This document shows, piece by piece, positions 25,688 to 34,694 of a DNA stretch of 64,000 bases (positions are counted from its first letter, which is position 1; every line of letters starts with the position of its first letter). The translations under genes were made by a program, and so were the position numbers. The stretch is from assembly GCA_013289045.1 (NCBI GenBank), contig JABDAU010000001.1:1-64000 (forward strand), written 5' to 3'. The notes under the pieces were generated by a model. That model was not told the DNA's origin. It was given only the letters and a program-made list of their open reading frames with translations, and did no database searches. The DNA comes from Bacteroidota bacterium (GTDB taxonomy: Bacteria > Bacteroidota > Bacteroidia > Sphingobacteriales > Sphingobacteriaceae).

Positions 25688-26580
25688 TAATTTTGGAATA
25701 CAGATTTTACGTAAGCGACATTAGCAGTAAAGTTCTTTTTTACATTCCTTGGATCGCTGGCATCCCTCGAGCGTTCTATTACCAGCCAACCACTCCAGCC
25801 TATGTCATCCAGTGTAGTTTTTATCTTTTTCAGGTCAATCTGCATATCATTTTGCAGCCATACGCCGTCTTCATCGGTACAATGAATCATGGCGATATTA
25901 TCTTTACCGAGTGTCTTTAGTTCCTGATTGATATCTCTTTTATATTTAACTGCATTGGCAAAATTGAAGTAACTTTTGATTGATGGCGAGCCTATATCTT
26001 TCAATAGCTGCAGTTCATCCTTAGCTGGCAGATCTGTTTCAATACCAATAACCACGCGTGCTTCTTCAGCACTTTTAGCCACCTGTTTCAAGCGCTCCAC
26101 AATTGCAGGGCGCAGTTCAGGGTTTTTCAGCAAGTCACCTTGTATGCCCATTGGCAAAAAGCCCACTTTTACGTGCATCAGTTTCATGGTATTGATGCAA
26201 TCCTGAACAGATTTAACAGCCGTAGGTCTTTGTGCAAACGACTGCGCAAAATATCCCGTCATTCCTATTGAACATATTTCGATGTTCAATTCCTTCGATT
26301 TTTCCAGGAATTGTTCCCTTATCGAATCGATCACCAGTTTATTATCAAAAGTTTCGCGGTCACCCAAACCCCCCATGTCTACTTCAAGGCCATCAGCATC
26401 CAGTTCTTTTGCTAATGGAAACGCACCGATCTTTTGGCGTTTTAATATCATCAGATCGACCACGGCAACCTTGTACTTGTTGCTTTTTCCAAATTTCGCA
26501 CGAACCGTTTCAAGCGACAACCCGCACATCAGCATAAAGCCAATTAGCGGATAAGCGATGTGTACCGAGAGCTTATTCAT
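25687..26580 (-). CDS. Exported TIM-barrel sugar isomerase/epimerase-like protein
   Basis: 297 residues. An N-terminal hydrophobic segment (residues about 8-28) acts as a signal peptide or anchor. The rest is a xylose-isomerase-like (AP_endonuc_2) TIM barrel: AVVDLMILKR, LDADGLEVDMG, EICSIGMTGYF, VVIGIETDLP, NIAMIHCTDEDG and GWLVIERSRD supply metal-site Glu, His and Asp positions. Cytoplasmic relatives isomerise or epimerise sugars. In Bacteroidota, exported relatives are common in hydrolase operons and their reaction is unknown. It is coupled to both neighbours (two-base gap upstream, one-base overlap downstream). Confidence 0.75.
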   Translation of the reverse strand: MNKLSVHIAYPLIGFMLMCGLSLETVRAKFGKSNKYKVAVVDLMILKRQKIGAFPLAKELDADGLEVDMGGLGDRETFDNKLVIDSIREQFLEKSKELNIEICSIGMTGYFAQSFAQRPTAVKSVQDCINTMKLMHVKVGFLPMGIQGDLLKNPELRPAIVERLKQVAKSAEEARVVIGIETDLPAKDELQLLKDIGSPSIKSYFNFANAVKYKRDINQELKTLGKDNIAMIHCTDEDGVWLQNDMQIDLKKIKTTLDDIGWSGWLVIERSRDASDPRNVKKNFTANVAYVKSVFQN

Positions 26581-26582
26581 AG

Positions 26583-28001
26583 TTAATATTTTACACCCCC
26601 CTGTTCACGGGGAGCGTTTGCAAATACCTTACGTAAATTATCTATGCCTTTTACAGCATCTTTAGGCAAACCCTGGCCATGATCGCCAAATACATACATC
26701 ATCGGCTCTTTTTCTATGGTGACCTTTGACTCGTCGATACTGCCGTTTTTATCTTCTATTTTCTTAATATCCAGTCCGAAATATTTTGCCACGAATGGAT
26801 ACAATGCATCGCGCTTGGATGGGCCGTAATCGTGGCCTTCTTTTGGCAGATGCACATTTTCCACGTCAGCAGATGCGCCGTAATAGCCGTATATTTTTTT
26901 CAGGTATGGAAAATCATGTTCGGGCATGTGGGCAGTCCAGTCCTGTCCATCCGTAACCAGTAATTGCGGGTTCGGGGCAGCCATTGCGGCCAGTTCAACA
27001 TTATCTGTACCACCTCCGCAGAAATGGATGGGCATTCCGCTTTCGCAAGGGCAGCCTCCATAAAAATAAGAGGATACCGCTACGACCGGTGCGCTTAATT
27101 TAATACGAGGATCTAAGGCTGCCATCAAAACTGTATGACTTCCCCCGCCTGAACCGCCGCTGATCCCTACCCTGTTCGGATCAGTTTCTTTCAGGCTCAG
27201 CATATAATCCAAAATCCGGATAGCGCCAAGTGTCTGCACCACCTGCGCAATGCTGGTTCTGTGATCTTCAGGCTTGAACTGCAACAACGACTCGCCCCAT
27301 GCAAACAGGTCGTAGCTATAGGCCATGCAGCCCATGCGCGCCAGGGTAGCGCACCTGATCTGGCAATCAGAACGGTACCGCTGTTTCTCCCAATGCCCGT
27401 CAGGACTGAGCATTAATGGTACCTTGCCTTTTATATGTAGTGGCTTATATAATGATCCGTTGACGTATAATCCCGGCAATATCTCAATGGCGATATTCTG
27501 AACCGAATAACCATCATAGATTCTTTCTGGCGTAATAATTGGCTTGGAGTTTGGTTTTTCGGGTAAAGGATATAAGTTAAGCGCCTTGTACAATTCGGGC
27601 CTTAGTAAGGCTTTACGTGCCTCGAAACCTTGTTTATCATTATACAATTTAGCAATGCTATCCAGTTTTGTCCAACCATCCTGCACCGACCAAACGTTGT
27701 ATTCGTAGCCTTTTAATTTATAAGCGTTCGGGCCGGTTTTGTTTACCTTCATATCCAGCGGGGCAAGCACATTATCCAAAGTTTCATCCACCGTGTTGCG
27801 GAAGCGCCAGTCGGCATAGGTCACATATTTATCGGCAACATCGTTTTCATTGTATTTAATTTTAACATGAAACTTTGCCTGTATCTCCTCCAGAACCTCT
27901 TTAAGCGACCTGGTGTACTTATGATCGGTATCCTGCTGCGCCCAAAGCATTGCGGGGAATAACAGGCAGCTTAGCAGATAACATACTTTTCTCTTCATCA
28001 C
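26583..28001 (-). CDS. Secreted esterase: STN-like domain fused to alpha/beta hydrolase
   Basis: 472 residues with a signal peptide (ends LWAQ). Residues about 28-100 (SLKEVLEEIQAKFHVKIKYN to TVDETLDNVLAPLDMKV) have the beta-alpha-beta pattern of the STN/secretin N domain normally found on TonB-dependent receptors. The remainder is an alpha/beta hydrolase of the acetyl-xylan-esterase type, with nucleophile elbow GGSGGGS (GxSxG, near residue 283), a late acid region and His in KEGHDYGP. It probably removes acetyl or other esters from the pectin. The STN fusion is unusual and suggests contact with an outer-membrane or envelope partner. An alternative start is the second Met. Confidence 0.75.
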   Translation of the reverse strand: MMKRKVCYLLSCLLFPAMLWAQQDTDHKYTRSLKEVLEEIQAKFHVKIKYNENDVADKYVTYADWRFRNTVDETLDNVLAPLDMKVNKTGPNAYKLKGYEYNVWSVQDGWTKLDSIAKLYNDKQGFEARKALLRPELYKALNLYPLPEKPNSKPIITPERIYDGYSVQNIAIEILPGLYVNGSLYKPLHIKGKVPLMLSPDGHWEKQRYRSDCQIRCATLARMGCMAYSYDLFAWGESLLQFKPEDHRTSIAQVVQTLGAIRILDYMLSLKETDPNRVGISGGSGGGSHTVLMAALDPRIKLSAPVVAVSSYFYGGCPCESGMPIHFCGGGTDNVELAAMAAPNPQLLVTDGQDWTAHMPEHDFPYLKKIYGYYGASADVENVHLPKEGHDYGPSKRDALYPFVAKYFGLDIKKIEDKNGSIDESKVTIEKEPMMYVFGDHGQGLPKDAVKGIDNLRKVFANAPREQGGVKY

Positions 28002-28010
28002 AATCCTCCG

Positions 28011-29156
28011 TTAAAGGTCTTTTGCATCTCCGGTTACTACAGGCGCTGTATAGCCATCCATTTTGGGCCAGACGCCATTTTCTATTTCGTGCAGTTCAAG
28101 CTTTTTAGGGTCGATAACTACATGCTTAATGCGCTGCCTGCGCCAGGTATAAACTACGTGCACTAATCCATCCGAAGTTTGTATGACCGATGGATATGAA
28201 TATTGACTGATAGGTGAATCTTCCAATATCGCTGCCGCATACCAGGTTTTACCGTCTTTCGAGATCGCTACATTTAACGGTGTACGCGCACCTTTTACCA
28301 GGGTGCCGGGCGGCAATACGTGGTTGTAAATCAACAACTGGCGACCATCCTTAAGCGTTACGCCATCGATACCCGAATTATTATTTGGCAAAGAAGTAGT
28401 ATCCAACGGAGACCATGTACGGCCGTTATCCTTCGACCATGTCTCCATTATCGCCCGGTTTTGGGTGCGGCAAAGCGCCTGCAAGCTCCCATCCTTATGT
28501 ATTAAAATTGTTGGCTGTAGTGATTTTACACCTTTTGATTCTGTCACAGCGCCAGTCATGACCCAGCTTTTCCCTTTGTCTGTTGAGAGTTCAAAATGGA
28601 TCAGCACGCCGCCATTTTCCGTGCCTGACGGAGACAGGATATCGCCATTACTTACCGTGACCGGCTTATTTTTAACAGGCCCTAATATACCATCCGGAAG
28701 TGAGTATTGTGCTGACCACGTTTTGCCAGCATCGCCAGAGATCTTGTAAAATCCTTTCCACTTTGCAGGCGACGGCCCTATTTTATAGAACAAAATCAGA
28801 TCGTCACCTTTTACCTGGTACAATACCGGGTTCCAACAGGCATAGCGTAACGTATCGTTTTGAATGCCGTTTGCCACGTTTATGGCTTCCGTCCATTTGC
28901 CGTTTACCAGTCGGGTAACCCAAATGCAAACATCGGGGTTGCGTTCTTTTGTTCCACCAAACCAGGCAGCAACAAGTCCGTCTGGTGTTTCAGCGATGGT
29001 TGATGCGTGGCATTCAGGATACGGCGCTTTTTCAAATATAAACTCGTCTGTAATCACACCGTGCTGCCACAGTTTTAACTGCGCTTTTGCCGGCATTACA
29101 ATCACTACCGCCAAAACAATAATGGCATAAAATATTTTTATCAGGTTATTTTTCAT
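28011..29156 (-). CDS. Secreted BNR/sialidase-like beta-propeller protein
   Basis: About 381 residues from the ATG at 29156, chosen because a clean signal peptide (MKNNLIKIFYAIIVL... ending PAKAQ) follows; the longer reading adds five residues. It has several Asp-box-like motifs (SGDAGKTWS, STDKGKSWV, SKDNGRTWS) and the opening PYPECHASTIAETPDGLVAAWFGG of the BNR_2 family. The fold is a six- or seven-bladed propeller. True sialidase activity is doubtful in a pectin operon; related propellers include rhamnosidases and lyases. It overlaps the preceding GH78 end by 11 bases. Confidence 0.75.
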   Translation of the reverse strand: MKNNLIKIFYAIIVLAVVIVMPAKAQLKLWQHGVITDEFIFEKAPYPECHASTIAETPDGLVAAWFGGTKERNPDVCIWVTRLVNGKWTEAINVANGIQNDTLRYACWNPVLYQVKGDDLILFYKIGPSPAKWKGFYKISGDAGKTWSAQYSLPDGILGPVKNKPVTVSNGDILSPSGTENGGVLIHFELSTDKGKSWVMTGAVTESKGVKSLQPTILIHKDGSLQALCRTQNRAIMETWSKDNGRTWSPLDTTSLPNNNSGIDGVTLKDGRQLLIYNHVLPPGTLVKGARTPLNVAISKDGKTWYAAAILEDSPISQYSYPSVIQTSDGLVHVVYTWRRQRIKHVVIDPKKLELHEIENGVWPKMDGYTAPVVTGDAKDL

Positions 29157-31890
29157 AATTATCCACTTCAATATGGTAAGTTCCTGAACCTAACTCAACC
29201 TGTAAACGGTTATGTGCTACTTTTGGTGATGTTATTTTAACGCCATCAATCGTTGCGTTTTCAACTTTTGCCGTTGGCAAACAAACTGTGGCCCTGCTAT
29301 TGGCAGGAATGACCACTTCCCAGATGAACTTTTCGCCATCTTTTTTCCAAAAGCTTTTTACTGTGCCATAAGGTGTATTGTAACTGGCATCAACATGGTC
29401 AAATCCGTTAATAACCGGGTCCATGATGATCGTTTTAAAGCCAGGCTCGTTTTTTTCAATACCGGCAACATCTACAAAGAAATAAGTGATCAGGTCACCC
29501 AGGAGCATTACGTGGTTGCGCGAATTCATGGCAGGGGCGGCAGTGTCGCCGTTCCAGAGTTCCCATATGGATGTTGCGCCGCGTTTGGCCATATATCCCC
29601 AGCTTGGGTAATCGTCGTTAGCGGCAATATGATAAGCCAAATCAGGCCGGCCAAAATTCGTGAGTCCGCGCATCAGCCATTGCGTGCCAATAACACCAGT
29701 ACTGATATGGTCATTTGCAGCGTCAATCTTTTTTACTATGCTGGCAAAAACTGACTTTTCATCATTGGCTGGCACCATGCCAAAATACAAGGGTAGTAGG
29801 TTAGCGGTAACGGTATTATTATCGTACTGGAATGTCTTTTTATCGAAGAATTTTTGGTTAAAGGCATTTTTTACCTGTAGTGACAATGACGCGAATTGTT
29901 GCGCATCGGCAGGTTTGTTCAACAGCTTTGCAAAGCCTTGCATCAGTGTGAGCGTACGGTAATAATAAGCTGTGGCTATGAGCTCACCATTAGTATTGCG
30001 TGATGAATCCCTTGAGTGGATCAGCTCCGGCGATTCAGGCGGAACACACCAGTCGCCATATTTATCCTTAGTCATCAAGCCATCTTTACCATATTTCTGA
30101 TTCATGTAAGTGAGCCATTTTTTCATTGATGCGTAATGCTTTTCGATAGGCCCTTTATCAGCAAACTGGTTATACAGCATATCGGCGATCAGAATATACG
30201 TGCCCGGCCAGGTCATGTTGTCACTGTAATAGTTCCAGTAAGCAGGCGCGACATCCGGGATAGAACCATCGGGTTTTTGCGCTTGCTCGATATCATCCAG
30301 CCATTTGGCGTAGAGGTTTTCGTTGTTGAAAATGAAGCTCTCGCCGAGCGAGCCTATCGCCCTGTCGCCCAGCCATGGCATGCGTTCATTACGTTGCGGA
30401 CAATCAACCGGCATACCTTTGTAATCGCTCAGGATACTCCAATAGGCGTTATGGTAGATTTGGTTAATCAACGGATTCGATGTTTCAAAATGCCCGATTA
30501 CCGCCATCTGGTCGGAAACTACCTGGCCGATAAAGTCATTAGCAGTGGGCGTGCCGGGATAACCTGATATCTCTACATACCTAAATCCATGGAAAACAAA
30601 AGCAGGGCGCCAAATTTCTTCGCCCACGCCTTTTAAGGTATAAACGTCAGTCACTTTTGCATCGCGGAGGTTAGCCACATATAATCCTGTGCTATCAGTA
30701 AGTGTTTCGGCAAATTTAAGGGTGACTTTATCATCTCTATTGCCGTGTACCTTCATTTGCACCCAACCCGCCATATTCTGGCCCATATCTATTATCCAGG
30801 TATTAGGTTTTACCTGTTTTATGCTTTTCGGGAGGATCGTATCCACGATCCCAATAGGCTCATTCATTTGCGCCACGATCTTTCCGCCCGGCGATGGCGC
30901 CAATTGTGGTTTTAGCCAATTGTTATCTTTATAGCCTGCCATATTCCAGCCGGTTAATTCTTTGGTGGCATCGTATTCCTCGCCGTCGTATTCATTATTG
31001 GTGCGGATGGGGCCGTCCGCGGTGAACTTCCAGCTGTCATCGCTTACAATGGTTTGTTTGCTGCCATCAGTATAAGTTATTTCCAGCTGCAGCAGCATTT
31101 TGGGGAAACCGAATTCTTTTATTTTCTGCGGCTTGTATTTGGGGCGCATAGTAAAAAAGCGACCATTGCCTAATACTGTTCCGATCGCGTTATTGCCCTG
31201 ATGCAACTGATCTGTCACATCAAAAGTGTTATATAGTACGGATTGTGTGTAATCCGTCGGCGCTTCGGCCAATACCTGTTTTCCGATCTTTTGCCCGTTT
31301 ACGTAAAGCTCATAACGGCCAAGTCCAACGATATAAACAGTGGCTTTTTCAATCTTTTTAGTATTGCTGAATTCCTTCCGGAAATACCGGGCAGAAAGCC
31401 TTGAAAATTTCGAAACGCTATCCCATGGGAAGCCATTTTCATAACCGATCCATTTGGCTTTCCAATCGGTTTGATTTAATAGTCCTACACTCCAAAACGC
31501 AGGTTTACTCCATTCGCTTTCGCCTTTGGTCGTCCAGATGCGTACTTTCCAGTAGCAAATCGCGCGGCTTTGTAATGGTTTGCCCGCGTATTGAACCATG
31601 ATGGATTGATCCAAAGCTACTTTGTGCGAATCCCACAGATCTCCCTCATCGGCTGCCAGTTTTTGCGGAGAGGACGCCACCAATATCTCATAAGCGGTTT
31701 GAATGGTGTTGCGTTCATCGCTGGTGATCTGCCAGCTTAGTCGCGGTGCTGCTGTGCCTATTCCCTGCGGATCGGTAAGCATTTCGCATTTTAAATTCTG
31801 CGTATGCACAGCGGCAATGCTTGTGTTTTTAACACTTATCAGGAGGATAAGCATTAACCCTATTGAGATATTTATGCCGGTGCGTTTCAT
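29146..31890 (-). CDS. GH78 alpha-L-rhamnosidase, secreted
   Basis: 914 residues with a hydrophobic signal peptide (ends SIAAV). Module order is a fibronectin-like domain (LKCEMLTDPQGIGTAAPRLSWQI), a Bac_rhamnosid_N carbohydrate-binding domain, a middle beta-sandwich, the (alpha/alpha)6 barrel and the C-terminal beta-sandwich. The catalytic signature DCPQRNERMPWLGD places the general acid at Glu502, and SIWELWNGD holds the second catalytic Glu. Removes terminal alpha-L-rhamnose. It is coupled to the upstream GH2 by a four-base overlap. Confidence 0.92.
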   Translation of the reverse strand: MKRTGINISIGLMLILLISVKNTSIAAVHTQNLKCEMLTDPQGIGTAAPRLSWQITSDERNTIQTAYEILVASSPQKLAADEGDLWDSHKVALDQSIMVQYAGKPLQSRAICYWKVRIWTTKGESEWSKPAFWSVGLLNQTDWKAKWIGYENGFPWDSVSKFSRLSARYFRKEFSNTKKIEKATVYIVGLGRYELYVNGQKIGKQVLAEAPTDYTQSVLYNTFDVTDQLHQGNNAIGTVLGNGRFFTMRPKYKPQKIKEFGFPKMLLQLEITYTDGSKQTIVSDDSWKFTADGPIRTNNEYDGEEYDATKELTGWNMAGYKDNNWLKPQLAPSPGGKIVAQMNEPIGIVDTILPKSIKQVKPNTWIIDMGQNMAGWVQMKVHGNRDDKVTLKFAETLTDSTGLYVANLRDAKVTDVYTLKGVGEEIWRPAFVFHGFRYVEISGYPGTPTANDFIGQVVSDQMAVIGHFETSNPLINQIYHNAYWSILSDYKGMPVDCPQRNERMPWLGDRAIGSLGESFIFNNENLYAKWLDDIEQAQKPDGSIPDVAPAYWNYYSDNMTWPGTYILIADMLYNQFADKGPIEKHYASMKKWLTYMNQKYGKDGLMTKDKYGDWCVPPESPELIHSRDSSRNTNGELIATAYYYRTLTLMQGFAKLLNKPADAQQFASLSLQVKNAFNQKFFDKKTFQYDNNTVTANLLPLYFGMVPANDEKSVFASIVKKIDAANDHISTGVIGTQWLMRGLTNFGRPDLAYHIAANDDYPSWGYMAKRGATSIWELWNGDTAAPAMNSRNHVMLLGDLITYFFVDVAGIEKNEPGFKTIIMDPVINGFDHVDASYNTPYGTVKSFWKKDGEKFIWEVVIPANSRATVCLPTAKVENATIDGVKITSPKVAHNRLQVELGSGTYHIEVDNYEK

Positions 31891-34694
31891 TTTCCTGAAA
31901 AGTCAAAATATAAGGTCAATGGCAAAGCATCTTCAATATGCTTGTCGTAATTAAAATACTGGTTCAAGCCTGCCTGCGGACCAAGCCTGTCAGGACTTTG
32001 TGATTTTGTGCCTATCGGCGATATGCCATGCATAAAAGAAATGTCACCCGAAGGGAATGCCGGGGCGATATTATTGTTATAAGTAAGCTTTGGCCATTTT
32101 GGCGTAAACAGGCGCATGAAAACGTCGCGGTTATCGCAAATGATGGTGATAGGCTGCGTAGCTGTCTGCAATTTCATCCAGTACAGGTTGGAATAATATC
32201 CTTTAAATTCGGGGTAGATCAATTTGGTACTGTCCTCGCCGGTAACCGTGTTATTGTATTCTTTATTCCAAACGCCAACCGTAACTCCTTTCAGGCGATC
32301 TTTCCATACATGGTAAGGGCCATCACCCATGTAATTCACACCTTTTACGTCCTGTTCGGGATAAGAGAAGCTTACGCCGAGCAATTTGGCTGTCTCGCCC
32401 AAAGGCCAATATTTTACATCCAGTTTTACCAGGCCTGAAGGATAGATCATCCACCTCAATTGCGCCTCAGTTGATTTCGGCGCGAATGTGCCTTCAACCA
32501 CCAGCGTATCGGCATTGTAGTATTGTTTGATGCTTTGCAGACCTGTATTATCCTGTCCTTCAGTCAGTATCGGGCCATTGTTGAACGGTATTTCGCCTTT
32601 GCTGTTTTCTACTTTACGGAGGATACCGGTTTTACGGCTGATCTCCAGTTTTATACCGTTAGCGGATATTTTATAAAGTGAGTCGGTTTCTTTAACCTCC
32701 GGTTTGTTGCCATTTTTTGGCGGCATCATCCTTTGGGTGATCTTATCATGACTGCTGATCGGCCAGCTCCAGGTATAGAGCTCATTTTTATCAGCGCCGT
32801 ATGCGGTGATGTATAATACATCAAAATTCTGCCAACCCGCAGGCAAGTTTACTTGCAGATTGCCATATTGCCCGGGCTGCACATCAGGCGAGGCAATACC
32901 CCCCCCTTGCGCAAGATGGGAAGTAAGCTGGTATGGATTGCTTAATTTTTTAAGCGAATACGAGAAAGTGCATTGCTTGAGATTGGTATAGAAGTAACGG
33001 TTCTCCAAACGGAGTTTACCGTCAAATTCAGGCGTGATCTCTCTTGGCTCGAAATAAACCGGGCTCCAGATTTCTTTGATGGTATAATAGCTGCCCTCCT
33101 TTTCGTGATAGGGGCCTAATATGCCATCCGGACCATGGTCGCCGTCTGAATCCAGCAGGCCATTCTTATCGGTGCGCACCACTGCCTCGTCAGCAAACAC
33201 CCAAATGAAACCACCAGCCGAGATCGGCGTATGCCACATCTCATTCCAGAAATCATCCAGACCTGCACCTGCACCGCCATCATAAATACCATGCAAAAAT
33301 TCAGTTGGGAAAGATACGTCATGACCATGCAGGTCGGTATTATTGCCGTAATCGTAATTGATATAATGTTGGGTGTTGGTGCCCCGAAAAACTGCCCATG
33401 GATGGATTAGCGGGCGCTTTTGTATATCCAGCTCGTCAAACCAATGATCGAGATTGAAATTGAAACCGCCTTCGTTGCCATTGTCCCAAATTACGATGGA
33501 CGGATGGTTTACATCATGCGCTATCATTTCCTTGGCCAATTTGCTGCCCACTTGCGTATCATAAGCATGGTGCCAGCCGGTCAACTCGTCCAGCACGAAC
33601 AAGCCCAATGAATCGCAGGCGTCAAGGAAATGTGCGTCCGGCGGGTAATGTGACATGCGCACCGCGTTCATGTTCATGTCCTTGATCAGCTTTACATCGG
33701 CAATGCTGATGTCCTTGCTGGTTGTGCGCCCGGTAGTCGGCCAGAATGAATGGTGGTTAACACCTTTGAATTTGATCTTTACGCCATTCACATAAATACC
33801 GTCATGCTGGCGCAGTTCAATGGTACGAAAGCCGAAGCGTTGCTGAACCGTATGCAGCGATCTGCCGCCACCGTTCAATATGAATACTACATTGTATAAA
33901 TTCGGAAATTCCGGTGTCCATAATTTTGGCGCTGCCAAATGGCTTTTGATCAATACCGAAGTATCGCCCGCTTTAACCGGGGCTGAAAATGGAGCGCCCG
34001 CTTTTTGTCCGCTTAGCGTATAAAATTGCCCGGTTATTGTTCCGGCTGATTTGATATTTGACAGATCGAGCTGCGCTTTAAAATTGCCATCCGCCTTTGC
34101 ATCCAATGCTACGTGACTGATATGCTGTTTTGGGAAAGCCTCCAAATAAACCGGCCGGAATATCCCGCCGAAAACCCAGAAATCGCCTTTACGCTCGGCA
34201 GCATTTACCGAATTATTTGCCGAGTATTTCGAGACAGTAACTTCTAACAGGTTTTGGCTGCCATATTTAAGGAGTTTGCTGATATCATATTTAAACTGGT
34301 AAAACGCACCCTGATGAATCGCCCCGGCCTGCTGTCCGTTGATCATTACTTTGGTGTCGGTCATCGATCCCTCGAAAACGATGTTTATATCCTTACCGTT
34401 CCATGATGCCGGCACATTGAACTGATATTTGTATAAGCCCTGCTCTTTGCCTTTCAGGGTATCCTTATCCAACCCGTAATTGTATTTACCAAAACCCTGC
34501 AGTTCCCAGCAGGATGGTACCGGGATGGTTGTCCATTTGCCGGAGTTCATTCCCGAAGTACAGAAAAACTGCCAGCTAACAATATGATCGCTGCCTGTAC
34601 CGGAAAGGTATTGCACTTCCGTTTTCTGCGCATAGGTTTGCAGCGCAAAAAGCAGGGCGATGATACTGAGCGATATTTTCAGGCAGGTTTTCAT
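31887..34694 (-). CDS. GH2 beta-galactosidase-like enzyme, secreted
   Basis: 935 residues with a signal peptide (ends TYAQ). It has a jelly-roll N-domain (WTTIPVPSCWELQGFGKYNYG), Ig-like domain, TIM barrel and a long beta-rich C-terminal region. The acid/base is Glu408 in DNGNEGGFNF and the predicted nucleophile is Glu465 in FPTEFLHG. It differs from LacZ in lacking the [10 protein letters not shown] signature, so its substrate may be another beta-glycoside (galactoside, glucuronide or arabinoside). The start shares one base with the esterase stop. Confidence 0.85.
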   Translation of the reverse strand: MKTCLKISLSIIALLFALQTYAQKTEVQYLSGTGSDHIVSWQFFCTSGMNSGKWTTIPVPSCWELQGFGKYNYGLDKDTLKGKEQGLYKYQFNVPASWNGKDINIVFEGSMTDTKVMINGQQAGAIHQGAFYQFKYDISKLLKYGSQNLLEVTVSKYSANNSVNAAERKGDFWVFGGIFRPVYLEAFPKQHISHVALDAKADGNFKAQLDLSNIKSAGTITGQFYTLSGQKAGAPFSAPVKAGDTSVLIKSHLAAPKLWTPEFPNLYNVVFILNGGGRSLHTVQQRFGFRTIELRQHDGIYVNGVKIKFKGVNHHSFWPTTGRTTSKDISIADVKLIKDMNMNAVRMSHYPPDAHFLDACDSLGLFVLDELTGWHHAYDTQVGSKLAKEMIAHDVNHPSIVIWDNGNEGGFNFNLDHWFDELDIQKRPLIHPWAVFRGTNTQHYINYDYGNNTDLHGHDVSFPTEFLHGIYDGGAGAGLDDFWNEMWHTPISAGGFIWVFADEAVVRTDKNGLLDSDGDHGPDGILGPYHEKEGSYYTIKEIWSPVYFEPREITPEFDGKLRLENRYFYTNLKQCTFSYSLKKLSNPYQLTSHLAQGGGIASPDVQPGQYGNLQVNLPAGWQNFDVLYITAYGADKNELYTWSWPISSHDKITQRMMPPKNGNKPEVKETDSLYKISANGIKLEISRKTGILRKVENSKGEIPFNNGPILTEGQDNTGLQSIKQYYNADTLVVEGTFAPKSTEAQLRWMIYPSGLVKLDVKYWPLGETAKLLGVSFSYPEQDVKGVNYMGDGPYHVWKDRLKGVTVGVWNKEYNNTVTGEDSTKLIYPEFKGYYSNLYWMKLQTATQPITIICDNRDVFMRLFTPKWPKLTYNNNIAPAFPSGDISFMHGISPIGTKSQSPDRLGPQAGLNQYFNYDKHIEDALPLTLYFDFSGK

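Noticed and set aside
28011..29156. True exo-sialidase acting on sialic acid
   Set aside because: Asp-box propellers are shared by many enzymes; no sialic acid catabolism genes are clear here and the setting is pectinolytic.
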